The position numbers were made by a program, and so were the translations under genes. This document shows, piece by piece, positions 1 to 8,419 of a stretch of 64,000 nucleotides of DNA. The DNA comes from Marinomonas arctica (lineage in GTDB: Bacteria > Pseudomonadota > Gammaproteobacteria > Pseudomonadales > Marinomonadaceae). The stretch is from positions 186,001-250,000 of the forward strand of contig NZ_QHJF01000005.1 in NCBI RefSeq assembly GCF_003259225.1. Reading direction: 5' to 3'. Every line of letters begins with the position of its first letter. Position 1 is the stretch's first letter. The notes under the pieces were generated by a model. It searched no databases, was not told where the DNA came from, and worked only from the letters and a program-made list of their open reading frames with translations.

Positions 1-52
1 TTCTGTAATATTATTCATCATTCAAGTAAAAGCGGCTTACAAGGAACAAAAG

Positions 53-781
53 ATGCGTGATCTAATAGAAGTAATCACCTACCAAGATACCGCTCATGCT
101 CATTCGCATCACCACACGCAAATTGTCTTGCCGCTTTCAGGCCGACTCGTCCTCGATGTTGATAATCAACAACAAGCTGTTGAATTCGGCCAAGCCTGTC
201 TTATTTCTACCAGCCAGCCACATGCCCATTTAGCCAGAGAAGAGAACCGTTGTTTGGTATTGAACTCATTACCGGCATGGAACAGTCAACTCCAAAGCTC
301 AGCGGTTTTTATCACCCTAAGCGATCAAGCCAAAACCTATTTGCCTTTTTTATCCAGCTTGATCAGCGACCCCAGCGAGATAAAAACACATCAGGCGTTA
401 AATTTACTGGAACACTTATTGCCCATTCCGCAAGAGAAAATTCTCCAAGCAGACGCTCGATTAGCCAAAGCAAAACAACGACTCGATCATGCCTTTCAAG
501 AATCATGGAGTTTGGCCGAACTGGCCTCAGAAGTGCATTTAAGTCCCAGCCAACTCAGCGTTTTGTTCAAACGCCATCTTGGCATGACCCCCAAACAATA
601 CCTACAGCAACGCCGTCTTACAGAAGCCAAACGATGGCTGACGTCAAGCAATAAAAGCTTAGACTATATTGCGCAGAAAGTGGGAATAAACGACGCCAGC
701 AGCCTTGTTCGCTTGTTTACAAAACACTTCAACACCACACCAGGACACATAAGGAAAAACCACCAAGGCGAGAAACACTAA
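53..781 (+). CDS. AraC family transcriptional regulator
   Basis: A 242-residue one-component regulator. The N-terminal part is His-rich (HAHSHHH near residues 15-21) and reads as a small cupin-type ligand-binding domain. The last ~95 residues form the double helix-turn-helix of the AraC family, with LAELASEVHLSPSQLSVLFK as the first HTH and the DYIAQKVGINDASSLVRLF segment as the second. The ATG follows AAGGAACAAAAG, a usable ribosome binding site. Its stop overlaps the stop of the convergent binding-protein gene by a few bases. The target and ligand are unknown; the gene upstream lies outside the window. Confidence 0.9.
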   Translation: MRDLIEVITYQDTAHAHSHHHTQIVLPLSGRLVLDVDNQQQAVEFGQACLISTSQPHAHLAREENRCLVLNSLPAWNSQLQSSAVFITLSDQAKTYLPFLSSLISDPSEIKTHQALNLLEHLLPIPQEKILQADARLAKAKQRLDHAFQESWSLAELASEVHLSPSQLSVLFKRHLGMTPKQYLQQRRLTEAKRWLTSSNKSLDYIAQKVGINDASSLVRLFTKHFNTTPGHIRKNHQGEKH

Positions 782-1842
782 TCTTCTGAGCTGATTTCCA
801 GCGCCATCTCCCAGTTGCGAATAAAACGTTTTTGCTTAGCGTAATCGCGCCCTACGAGTAACTGCTGATCTAGCTCGATCACCCCTGTTGGCCCTGGGGC
901 GCTCACCACGTATGGGTCATTCGCATTATTCATATCAGGACGAATAGGGAATAATAAACCTTGGTTTTGCATCATTTTTTGGGCTTGATCAGATAAAAGA
1001 AAATCTAAAAAAACACCCGCGTCGGCTGCATTAGGCGCGCCTTTTGGAATCAAAGCCGCACGCATCAGCATCAATGTGTAATCTTTTGGAAGGATCATTT
1101 TTAATCGGCTATCGTCACGCGCGCGTTGTGACGCGTACGAACCCAGCAAGTTATAACCCAATACCAATTTACCGGAAGCCACATCATCAATAATGTCGTG
1201 CGTACAACAGTAAGTTTGCACATCGTGACTGCCAAACGCTTCCAACAATCGTCCCCAAGTCACATCCGCCTGACGAGCATCTTGACTGGCAAGCAAATAC
1301 CCAACACCACTCTCACGAATATCGTAAGTACCGATTCGCTTGGTCATGGTTTTTTCATTTTGTCGAATCGTCTGCAAGAGTGATTGTCTATCATCAGGCA
1401 ACTCGCCAGGAAAAGCCTCCTTGTTCACTAACATCACAATCGGCTCAATCGAAAAAGCGAACAACTGATTGCGCCACTTAAAATTATCCGGCAAGTTATC
1501 TGTAAAATCAGACTGGTAGGTCTGCGCATAACCATCATTGACCAGTTTCAAATGCAGATCCATAGCACTACTAATCGCCAAACTCGCAACAGGATGCTTC
1601 TGCTCTTGAATGATTAGATAATACAATTCCAGCGTATTCACATCACGATACACCACTCGAACATCCGGATGAAGCGCAACAAACGCCTTCAAAATAGGCT
1701 CAAACGAGGCCAAATCCATCGCAGAATCAATTGCCAAAACCCTTGGCGCGTTCGCATTACCAAACCATACTGGCTCAGCCGCCCAGACTTTAAAAGGCAT
1801 CATGGATAAGGCAGAAAAAAGAAAAACCACAACGGATCTCAT
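778..1842 (-). CDS. Periplasmic solute-binding protein tied to the TctDE system
   Basis: A 354-residue extracytoplasmic binding protein of the iron(III)/polyamine-type ABC fold, with a signal peptide at the N terminus (hydrophobic run ending in VWA-A near residue 22). No permease or ATPase gene accompanies it. Instead it overlaps the histidine kinase gene by 4 bp (1839-1842) as the third gene of a response regulator-kinase-binding protein operon. That arrangement, known for several TctDE-like systems, suggests it presents a ligand to the kinase sensor domain rather than feeding a transporter. The sensory role is inferred from gene order; the family assignment is firmer. Confidence 0.8.
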   Translation of the reverse strand: MRSVVVFLFSALSMMPFKVWAAEPVWFGNANAPRVLAIDSAMDLASFEPILKAFVALHPDVRVVYRDVNTLELYYLIIQEQKHPVASLAISSAMDLHLKLVNDGYAQTYQSDFTDNLPDNFKWRNQLFAFSIEPIVMLVNKEAFPGELPDDRQSLLQTIRQNEKTMTKRIGTYDIRESGVGYLLASQDARQADVTWGRLLEAFGSHDVQTYCCTHDIIDDVASGKLVLGYNLLGSYASQRARDDSRLKMILPKDYTLMLMRAALIPKGAPNAADAGVFLDFLLSDQAQKMMQNQGLLFPIRPDMNNANDPYVVSAPGPTGVIELDQQLLVGRDYAKQKRFIRNWEMALEISSED

Positions 1843-3323
1843 ACGGTATCCTCATCAAACATAAATTTGGCAAAATCCACCTGAAAGGTCGTTCCTTTAG
1901 GATACGTATCCAATATCTCAATTCTAGCCGAATGATGATCAACGATATCTTTCACCATCGCCAACCCCACCCCACTGCCCGCAATATCATAACGGCCACG
2001 ATAAAAACGCTCAAAAACACGCGATTTTTCTATATCAGGAATGCCATTGCCATAATCTATTACTCTTATTCGATAAAAACGTTCGAACTCACTCACTTGC
2101 ACAATGACCTCCGTCGCATTGTTCATGCCCAATGAGCTGTAACGCACAGCATTTTCAATCAGGTTTTGCATCATTTGCTGAATCGAAAAACTGTCCCCTA
2201 ACACAACCGCATCACTCAAATCACAATCAAGGGAAAGCTGAACCCCTTGATGCAATGCGGTCACTGCCTGAGCACGACACGAGGCTCTAATGGGTTCCAG
2301 TAAACTAGTGGGCTCCAATCGATGAGTCTGTAGACGATGAGAAACAACAGCCTGATTAAGCAACAAGGTCACCGTTTGGCTCAACGCGTCGCACTGCTTG
2401 ACAATATTTTCCAACGCTTGCTGCTGTGCTTGTGGTGACGAGCTGTCAGCCGAGGTATTGTCTCGCGCATTTTCAGCCAAAGCCTTTAAACTGGCCAAAG
2501 GGGTACGCAATTGATGAGCCGCATCGGCGGTATAATTTTCCAGTTGTTCCAAGTTAGTCTGCAAGCGGGCCATAAAGTGGTTAATTGCCACTTTAAGGTG
2601 ATGCGTTTCTTTTGGCGTGTTGATGTCTAAGGGCGTGAGATCTCCCATGGCTCTCTCTTCTAATGCCCTTTCGATACGATGCAAAGGCTGGAGCACTAAA
2701 TGACTACCAATGGCAATCAGAGTAAGCGCGACCAAAGCGATAAACACAACCACTTCAACCGCGCGCTGTGTCACCGCCGTTGACATGGCTTCCCGTGATA
2801 ACCGAGTTTGCCCTAGTACAATACGGACGGTTTGTGACGTTTCAGGATCTGTCAAACTGCGCTCTAACCACGCAAATCGTACTAACTCTCCCGAATACTC
2901 TTGATTATAAAACTGTATTTGATCTAACACGGGAGGCTTAGGGGGCGTACTGTTTAAATCTTGGTAGCCTGTTATAAAGCCTTGCTCTAAACTTTCCACC
3001 TTGTAAAAGACTCGATCCTCGTCCGCTTGCGCCAATGTAGCAAAGGCAGACCAAGGAATATCAATACTGACTTCGTTGCGAATTAAACTGACATTTTCAT
3101 CTATCTGCAGCAAAGCACTGCGCAACAGACGATCATAAGACAAATCAGCAAGCTTCTGACTGTAATCAAAAATCAAATTAATGGCCAAACCAGCGATAAT
3201 ACCAATCACCAGAACACCCGCTAAGATAAAACGAAAGCGTAACGAAGGCGCCTTGGCTAACGCCCGTTTTTCCTCTTCTTCACTAAGGTTTTGGTGGTCG
3301 AGCGATTTCTGCCACATAACCAA
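1839..3323 (-). CDS. tctE: Sensor histidine kinase, TctE-like
   Basis: A 494-residue membrane kinase. Two transmembrane segments (about residues 30-50 and 188-210) bracket a periplasmic sensor domain of ~135 residues. A HAMP linker follows, then a dimerisation/phosphoacceptor helix with the His in AAHQLRTPLASLKA, then a HATPase domain with N box NLIENAVRYS, DYGNGIPD and GSGVGLAMVKDI. It should phosphorylate the upstream-encoded regulator. The start lies ~41 bp inside the regulator gene; no later Met precedes the first membrane helix, so the overlap seems real. The nearby tctCBA operon makes tricarboxylate sensing the best guess. Confidence 0.9.
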   Translation of the reverse strand: MVMWQKSLDHQNLSEEEEKRALAKAPSLRFRFILAGVLVIGIIAGLAINLIFDYSQKLADLSYDRLLRSALLQIDENVSLIRNEVSIDIPWSAFATLAQADEDRVFYKVESLEQGFITGYQDLNSTPPKPPVLDQIQFYNQEYSGELVRFAWLERSLTDPETSQTVRIVLGQTRLSREAMSTAVTQRAVEVVVFIALVALTLIAIGSHLVLQPLHRIERALEERAMGDLTPLDINTPKETHHLKVAINHFMARLQTNLEQLENYTADAAHQLRTPLASLKALAENARDNTSADSSSPQAQQQALENIVKQCDALSQTVTLLLNQAVVSHRLQTHRLEPTSLLEPIRASCRAQAVTALHQGVQLSLDCDLSDAVVLGDSFSIQQMMQNLIENAVRYSSLGMNNATEVIVQVSEFERFYRIRVIDYGNGIPDIEKSRVFERFYRGRYDIAGSGVGLAMVKDIVDHHSARIEILDTYPKGTTFQVDFAKFMFDEDTV

Positions 3324-3963
3324 TGCCTCTTAGGGTGTTAATGACTAAATCCCCTTTGATCATTTTTTTTCGCAAACGCCCAACGTACAGCTCAATCGCA
3401 TTAGGACCTGGGGTTTCATTGAAATTAAACAAGTGATCGGTGATTTCATCTTTGCTGAGCACTCGCCCTAAGTGCCCAAGAAATATTTCCAAAAGTCGAA
3501 ATTCTCGGTTGGTAATCGCAGTCAGCTCCCCGTCAATAAACACTTGTCGGCTGTCCCTGTTCACCACAATATTGCCATGCTCGGTCACATTCGCCGCATA
3601 GCCTTGTTTGCGGCGCAGCAAGGCACGACAACGGGCTTCAAGCTCGCCAAAATCAAAAGGTTTGGTAAGGTAGTCGTCTGCGCCCTCATCCAAAAGACGG
3701 ATGCGATCCTCTATCTGATCTCGAGCCGTTAAAATAAGAACAGGGGTGTCATCATCACGCTGACGCAATTTCTGCAGCAATTGCAAACCAGACAAACCAG
3801 GCAAATTCAGGTCCAGTAAAATCAAATCAACCGACTGATACCTCAGCAGCTCATCGGCTTTTTTGCCGTCGCCCATCAAATCCACGCCATGTCCTAAGCT
3901 CGTTAATCGTTCACAGATCGCTTGTCCTAGAACCTGAGTATCTTCTACCACTAAAATTCGCAT
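3283..3963 (-). CDS. tctD: OmpR-family response regulator, TctD-like
   Basis: A 226-residue two-component regulator. The receiver domain (residues 1-118) has the acidic pocket VVEDT, the phosphoacceptor Asp in ILLDLNLPG (about residue 51) and the conserved Lys in LTKPFDF. The C-terminal winged helix (about 125-220) has the trans_reg_C pattern, ending TLRGIGYV. It is the first gene of a regulator-kinase-binding protein operon. It lies close to the separately transcribed tctCBA genes, whose upstream region carries CTGTCA direct repeats of the kind such regulators bind, so it probably activates citrate or other tricarboxylate uptake. Confidence 0.92.
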   Translation of the reverse strand: MRILVVEDTQVLGQAICERLTSLGHGVDLMGDGKKADELLRYQSVDLILLDLNLPGLSGLQLLQKLRQRDDDTPVLILTARDQIEDRIRLLDEGADDYLTKPFDFGELEARCRALLRRKQGYAANVTEHGNIVVNRDSRQVFIDGELTAITNREFRLLEIFLGHLGRVLSKDEITDHLFNFNETPGPNAIELYVGRLRKKMIKGDLVINTLRGIGYVAEIARPPKP

Positions 3964-4031
3964 AACACGTCAGCCATATCGTTATTATTTTTTTATAAAA
4001 TATTAAAAATCTTAAATAATAAAAAGCAAAA

Positions 4032-4059
4032 AATTCGAACAGCCTAAACTGTTCGAATT
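4032..4059 (-). terminator. Intrinsic terminator after tctA
   Basis: Perfect 11-bp inverted repeat, AATTCGAACAG and CTGTTCGAATT, with a 6-nt loop. On the minus strand it is followed by TTTTTTGCTTTTT, so it should end transcription of tctCBA before the tctD promoter. Confidence 0.85.
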
Positions 4060-4121
4060 CCATTTTTGCGTATCAATAGTAACCGCTTAACACGGACAAT
4101 AGTATTGAATAGTATCTCGGC

Positions 4122-5642
4122 TTAGTCGTCTTTTTTCGCCGCTTTTGCTCTCGCCATTTTAGCCCGAACTAAAGGGCCAACAATGATAGGCAAAATCAAG
4201 CCAAGTAAGGCAACTGTCCACAGACCAATACTCAATCCGCTGTTAAACAAAACGGTCCAATCGCCATCAGAAAGCACCAAAGCATGACGAAGACTGCTTT
4301 CCATTTCAGGCCCAAGCAACATACCTAAAATGATAGGTACTAATGGAATATCCACCTTACGAAGGATATAGCCCAGCACACCAAAGCCAACCATGAAATA
4401 TAGATCCAACGCACTGTGACTGACCGAATAAATACCCACAGATGCAATAAGAGTCACAATTGGCATCAAGTACTTAGGCGGAATACTCAACAATTTAACG
4501 AAAATACCGACCATTGGAATGTTGAGTAACAATAACACAAAGTTACCCACGAACATCGCGGCGATAACACCCCAAACAAGATCAGGGTTTTGCTGGAACA
4601 ACATAGGACCAGGAGAGATGTTCAACGAGATCAACATCGCCAATAGTACCGCTGTCGTACCACTACCAGGCACACCAAGGGTCAACATAGGTACGAGCGC
4701 ACCAGATGCCGCACCGTTGTTGCCTGCTTCAGGCGCCGCCACACCACGTGGATCACCCTTACCGAATTCGCCTTTGTCTGAGAAACGTTTTTCCAAGGTA
4801 TAGCTCATAAAGCTACCCAAAGATGCACCAGCACCAGGCAAAACACCAGCAACAAAGCCCAACACCGCGCCTCTAAAAGAAGCAGGCAAAACTTCGATAA
4901 TGTCTTTAGCAGTAAGTTTTAGCTTATTCACCGCCACTTGCTTCAGACCATCACCCGCGTGACGCTCCAAGAAAAACAACAATTCACTGATCGCAAACAA
5001 ACCCACGATAGCGATAATGAAGTCAACGCCTTCAAACAATTCCAATGTACCAAACGTAAAGCGCTGCACGCCCGTTGAGATATCGATACCCACGGTCGCA
5101 ATCATCAAACCAATTGCCGCCGCCATTAGCGTCTTAAATTGGTTCTTGCCTGTAATACCGCCTAAGGTGGCAAACGCCAACGCGAACAAAGCAAAGTATT
5201 CAGATGGACCGAATCGCAAAGCAAACTTTGCCAAAATGGGGGCCAAAATAACCAAACCAATGGTCGCAATAAAACTGCCGATAAAAGACGCAATCGCAGA
5301 AATTGCCAACGCTTCTGCTGCTTTGCCTTTCACCGCCATCGGATAACCATCTAAACAGGTCATCATGGCAGGCTCATCACCTGGAATATTCAACAGGATA
5401 GATGAAATACGACCACCATACATAGCACCCGCATATACAGACGTCAGCAAAATAAGAGAAGAAGTAGCAGACAAACCTAAACTAAACGCCAACGGAATCA
5501 AAATAGCCACACCGTTCGCGGGGCCAAGACCTGGCAAAGCACCGATCAATGTACCTAAAATAGCACCAATGATCGCAAACATAATACTTTCTGGCGTTAA
5601 TGCGATGGCAAAGCCTTGCATTAATAAGCTCATAGTATCCAT
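4122..5642 (-). CDS. tctA: Tripartite tricarboxylate transporter, large permease TctA
   Basis: A 506-residue integral membrane protein with about 12 hydrophobic segments. It shows the family's glycine-rich motifs: GALIGALPGLGPANG (about residues 31-45), YGGRISSILLNIPGDEPA (75-92) and the second copy GFVAGVLPGAGASLGSF with GVPGSGTTAVLL. Length matches the family. With TctB it forms the channel that imports substrate handed over by periplasmic TctC, driven by an ion gradient. It is the last gene of tctC-tctB-tctA, 1 bp after tctB, and is followed by a strong terminator. The substrate is probably a di- or tricarboxylate such as citrate, but sequence alone does not fix it. Confidence 0.95.
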   Translation of the reverse strand: MDTMSLLMQGFAIALTPESIMFAIIGAILGTLIGALPGLGPANGVAILIPLAFSLGLSATSSLILLTSVYAGAMYGGRISSILLNIPGDEPAMMTCLDGYPMAVKGKAAEALAISAIASFIGSFIATIGLVILAPILAKFALRFGPSEYFALFALAFATLGGITGKNQFKTLMAAAIGLMIATVGIDISTGVQRFTFGTLELFEGVDFIIAIVGLFAISELLFFLERHAGDGLKQVAVNKLKLTAKDIIEVLPASFRGAVLGFVAGVLPGAGASLGSFMSYTLEKRFSDKGEFGKGDPRGVAAPEAGNNGAASGALVPMLTLGVPGSGTTAVLLAMLISLNISPGPMLFQQNPDLVWGVIAAMFVGNFVLLLLNIPMVGIFVKLLSIPPKYLMPIVTLIASVGIYSVSHSALDLYFMVGFGVLGYILRKVDIPLVPIILGMLLGPEMESSLRHALVLSDGDWTVLFNSGLSIGLWTVALLGLILPIIVGPLVRAKMARAKAAKKDD

Positions 5643-5643
5643 A

Positions 5644-6084
5644 TTAAAACTCCAATAGACCTAGAGGCAGTGCTAGTTCTAGCACAGTATTGAAAAGGAA
5701 AAAGATAAATACAGAGCTTGTCACACCCGTGATAATACTCTTGGTTATGCTTGCCCCCATGCGCCAACTTAAAAAACTCACCACAATGGCAGCGGCTGGC
5801 ATAAAGCCGATTGGCTCAATCGCCCACGCAAAAGCAAGCATAGCGAGCACCACAACACTAAGTTCAATCAACATAGCAGATGGCGCCCATTTCTCATCCG
5901 GATCGGGACGAACAATCATATAAATAGAACTAATGCCTAAAATGATTGATAGCATAATAGGAAAGGTTTCAGGTCCGACACTTTCGTGTCCACCAAATGG
6001 AATGGGAAATTGCGTCGCTTCCCAGCCGTAAGCAACGGCAAGAATCAGCATCAGCATGCCAAACACACGATCATTAATACGCAT
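5644..6084 (-). CDS. tctB: Tripartite tricarboxylate transporter, small subunit TctB
   Basis: A 146-residue membrane protein with four hydrophobic segments, the usual form of TctB. It begins MRINDRVFGMLMLILAVAYG and has the FGGHESVGPETFPIML stretch typical of the family. It sits between tctC and tctA with a 1-bp gap to tctA, so translation is probably coupled. It pairs with TctA in the inner membrane; its exact role in transport is poorly known. Confidence 0.92.
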   Translation of the reverse strand: MRINDRVFGMLMLILAVAYGWEATQFPIPFGGHESVGPETFPIMLSIILGISSIYMIVRPDPDEKWAPSAMLIELSVVVLAMLAFAWAIEPIGFMPAAAIVVSFLSWRMGASITKSIITGVTSSVFIFFLFNTVLELALPLGLLEF

Positions 6085-6183
6085 GTCTCTGCTCCGTGTC
6101 AGTAAATCAAAGGGTGAGTAACAAGTAAAAACAGGAGGGGCACTGTGTCAAAACAAATACCCCTCCAAATAGCGGTTCAAAAA

Positions 6184-7176
6184 TTATTTAATCAAACCGA
6201 TGTCTTTAGATAAGATTTGGATGTCTAGAATTTGGTTGTTAACGAATTGCGTGAACTCTTCACCAGATTTGTGGAACGGCATCACACCATTTTTCACCAT
6301 GATGTCTTTCCATTCTTCTGTTTTGTAAAGCTCGTCCATGGTTTTAACCCACCAATCGTAAGATTCCGCACTAGAATTGCCTGGCATATAAAAACCACGC
6401 CAGTTTGGTGCAACAGAATCAACACCTTGTTCCATCGCGGTTGGAATCGCAGCAAATGGTTCAGGTAGACGCTCTTCAGAAAGCACCGCTAGAACGCGCA
6501 AGTCACCAGAATCCATGAAGCCTTTTACTTCAGAGATATCACCAGTGAAGGCATCAACGTGTCCGCCAACCACTTGAACTAAAGCTTCAGAACCACCGCT
6601 GAAAGCCAAATAACGCACTTTAGGCAGATCGCCCACGTTCGCTTTTTGCGCAGTCATCAAAACTTTCAAATGGTCCCAACCACCAGACGCACTACCACCA
6701 GCAAACTTCACAGACGTTGGATCGCTTTTCAACGCATCTAACAATTGAGTCAAGTTGGTGTATTTTGAATCTTTGCCTACCGCAATGATGCCGTAGTCTG
6801 CACCCAAGGTTCCAATCCATTTAACTTGTTTGGAATCCATACCAGGGAATTGACCTTGAGCAAGGCGTGTCGTTGTCGCCGTACTAGCAGCAACAATTAG
6901 GTTATCGTCTTTGTCACGTTTACTGATTGTGTGCGCGTAAGCCACACCACCACCAGCACCTGTCATGTTGACGGTTTGAACATTGCCTTTAAAGTATCCT
7001 TGGTCAACCAATACTCGACCAACACTACGGCAAGTAAAATCCCAACCACCACCAGGGTTTGCTGGAGCAATACATTCCGCACTGCGAGCGGGTTCATAAG
7101 CGTGAGCTTGTCCTGCGATGGTCAGTGCGACAGCACCAGAAATAAGAATAGACTTCAAAGAAAGGGTATTAAGCAT
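6184..7176 (-). CDS. tctC: Tripartite tricarboxylate transporter, binding protein TctC
   Basis: A ~330-residue periplasmic binding protein of the TctC family. I start it at the ATG at 7176 (MLNTLSLKS...), which is preceded by AGGAG and gives a signal peptide cleaved after AHA. A longer reading from 7257 adds residues with no signal character. Mature-protein signatures include ECIAPANPGGGWDFTCR, the internal GGGVAYA loop and the AGGSASGGWDH segment. It captures the substrate in the periplasm and delivers it to TctAB. First gene of tctCBA; the control region upstream holds a palindrome and CTGTCA repeats. Confidence 0.93.
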   Translation of the reverse strand: MLNTLSLKSILISGAVALTIAGQAHAYEPARSAECIAPANPGGGWDFTCRSVGRVLVDQGYFKGNVQTVNMTGAGGGVAYAHTISKRDKDDNLIVAASTATTTRLAQGQFPGMDSKQVKWIGTLGADYGIIAVGKDSKYTNLTQLLDALKSDPTSVKFAGGSASGGWDHLKVLMTAQKANVGDLPKVRYLAFSGGSEALVQVVGGHVDAFTGDISEVKGFMDSGDLRVLAVLSEERLPEPFAAIPTAMEQGVDSVAPNWRGFYMPGNSSAESYDWWVKTMDELYKTEEWKDIMVKNGVMPFHKSGEEFTQFVNNQILDIQILSKDIGLIK

Positions 7177-7264
7177 GGTTATCTCCTGCTTGTTATTTTT
7201 TTTGTTGTTAGCTATTCGAGTTTCTGAAACGCTTATTTTAGAAAACTCGATGAACAAACATTAC

Positions 7265-7309
7265 CTGTCAAACCTGTCACCACCCTGTCAGAAACCATAT
7301 TTCTGACAG
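7265..7309. promoter_or_regulatory. Probable operator ahead of tctC: CTGTCA repeats plus palindrome
   Basis: Three direct CTGTCA hexamers start at 7265, 7274 and 7285, spaced 9 and 11 bp. The last is part of a perfect 10-bp inverted repeat, CTGTCAGAAA / TTTCTGACAG (7285-7309, loop CCATA). OmpR-type regulators commonly bind such direct hexamers, so TctD is the natural candidate. The site lies between tctC and the divergent DMT gene, so it could affect both. Confidence 0.6.
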
Positions 7310-7430
7310 AATTATGGTAAAAAACGCATTTTTGCCAAAACACATTGCGTATTTTTGACAATGTTTTTAACAACCAGACACGGTAATCTGTTGTTTATTT
7401 AGACTAGGACAGGTTTTAGGAAACAACAAG

Positions 7431-8366
7431 ATGACCGCACACAATCCACAAGCCACTCTCATTGGCGGTATTGCCATATTGCTATGGAGCAGCCTCGCCC
7501 TCTTCACCACGCAAGCCAATTTAGTGCCACCGCTGTTACTGCTCACGCTAACATTTGGTGTCGCCAGCTTACTCTTCTTTATTGTGTATCTATTGAAAGG
7601 CGAACTTAAAGCGTCATGGCAACACACTCCAAAAAGCGCGATTATCATGGGGGGATTGGGCTTTTACTTTTATCACCTTTGCTACTTTTATGCCTTCCAA
7701 CACGCACCACCGGTCGAAGCGGGACTGATCGCCTATTTATGGCCTTTATTGATCGTCTTGATGGCAGGCATGAGCAAGGGCAGCACCTTATCTTGGACAC
7801 ATTTGGCGGGGGCCGTGGTTGCCTTTATTGGTACTGGCATCATGCTACAATCAAAAGGACAGGTCATAACAATAGACAATGACACTACTTACCATTGGAC
7901 AGGATACGCAGCGGCATTCGCCTGTGCGTTTATCTGGTCGAGCTATTCGGTGGCGAATCGGCGCTATCAAGATGTTCCTTCCAGTGCGGTACTCTGGTAT
8001 TGCCTCATCACCACGCTATTAGCAGGCGTATCTCATCTTGCAATAGAAGCACAAAGCTGGACAACCTCAACCTCTTTTCCAACCTCCACATGGATTGCCA
8101 TTTTAGGACTCGGCTTTGGCCCGGTTGGTATCGCGTTTTTTTGTTGGGACTTTGGGGTAAAAAAAGGCAACTTATCCTTGCTTGGCGTCTTGTCTTATAC
8201 CGCACCCGCCCTATCCACTGCTTGGCTTGGGCTTTTCACCGAAGTACAACTCACCACAGGACAAATCATCGCCTGCCTATTCATCACCGCAGGGGCATTG
8301 TTTGCCAGCTTAATGCCAAACAAAAAAATGCCCTTGGCTCCGAAACAAAAAGCCAAAGGCATCTGA
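7431..8366 (+). CDS. EamA/DMT family exporter, YddG-like
   Basis: A 311-residue drug/metabolite transporter with ten predicted membrane helices in two EamA repeats (about residues 8-140 and 160-300). Motifs such as GLGFYFYHLCYFYAFQ and GFGPVGIAFFCWDFGVKKG resemble YddG-type aromatic amino acid exporters. The C terminus is short and basic. It is transcribed divergently from tctC and ends in a hairpin terminator facing the aminotransferase gene. The substrate is not determinable here; aromatic amino acid export is a family-based guess. Confidence 0.88.
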   Translation: MTAHNPQATLIGGIAILLWSSLALFTTQANLVPPLLLLTLTFGVASLLFFIVYLLKGELKASWQHTPKSAIIMGGLGFYFYHLCYFYAFQHAPPVEAGLIAYLWPLLIVLMAGMSKGSTLSWTHLAGAVVAFIGTGIMLQSKGQVITIDNDTTYHWTGYAAAFACAFIWSSYSVANRRYQDVPSSAVLWYCLITTLLAGVSHLAIEAQSWTTSTSFPTSTWIAILGLGFGPVGIAFFCWDFGVKKGNLSLLGVLSYTAPALSTAWLGLFTEVQLTTGQIIACLFITAGALFASLMPNKKMPLAPKQKAKGI

Positions 8367-8372
8367 TCAAAA

Positions 8373-8405
8373 AGGCGCTTAATATAAATAAGCGCCTGAT
8401 GTTTT
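8373..8405 (+). terminator. Terminator of the DMT gene
   Basis: AGGCGCTTA / TAAGCGCCT 9-bp stem with a 7-nt loop, followed by GATGTTTTT. It lies between two convergent genes. Confidence 0.8.
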
Positions 8406-8419
8406 TACCACTTCTTTCA

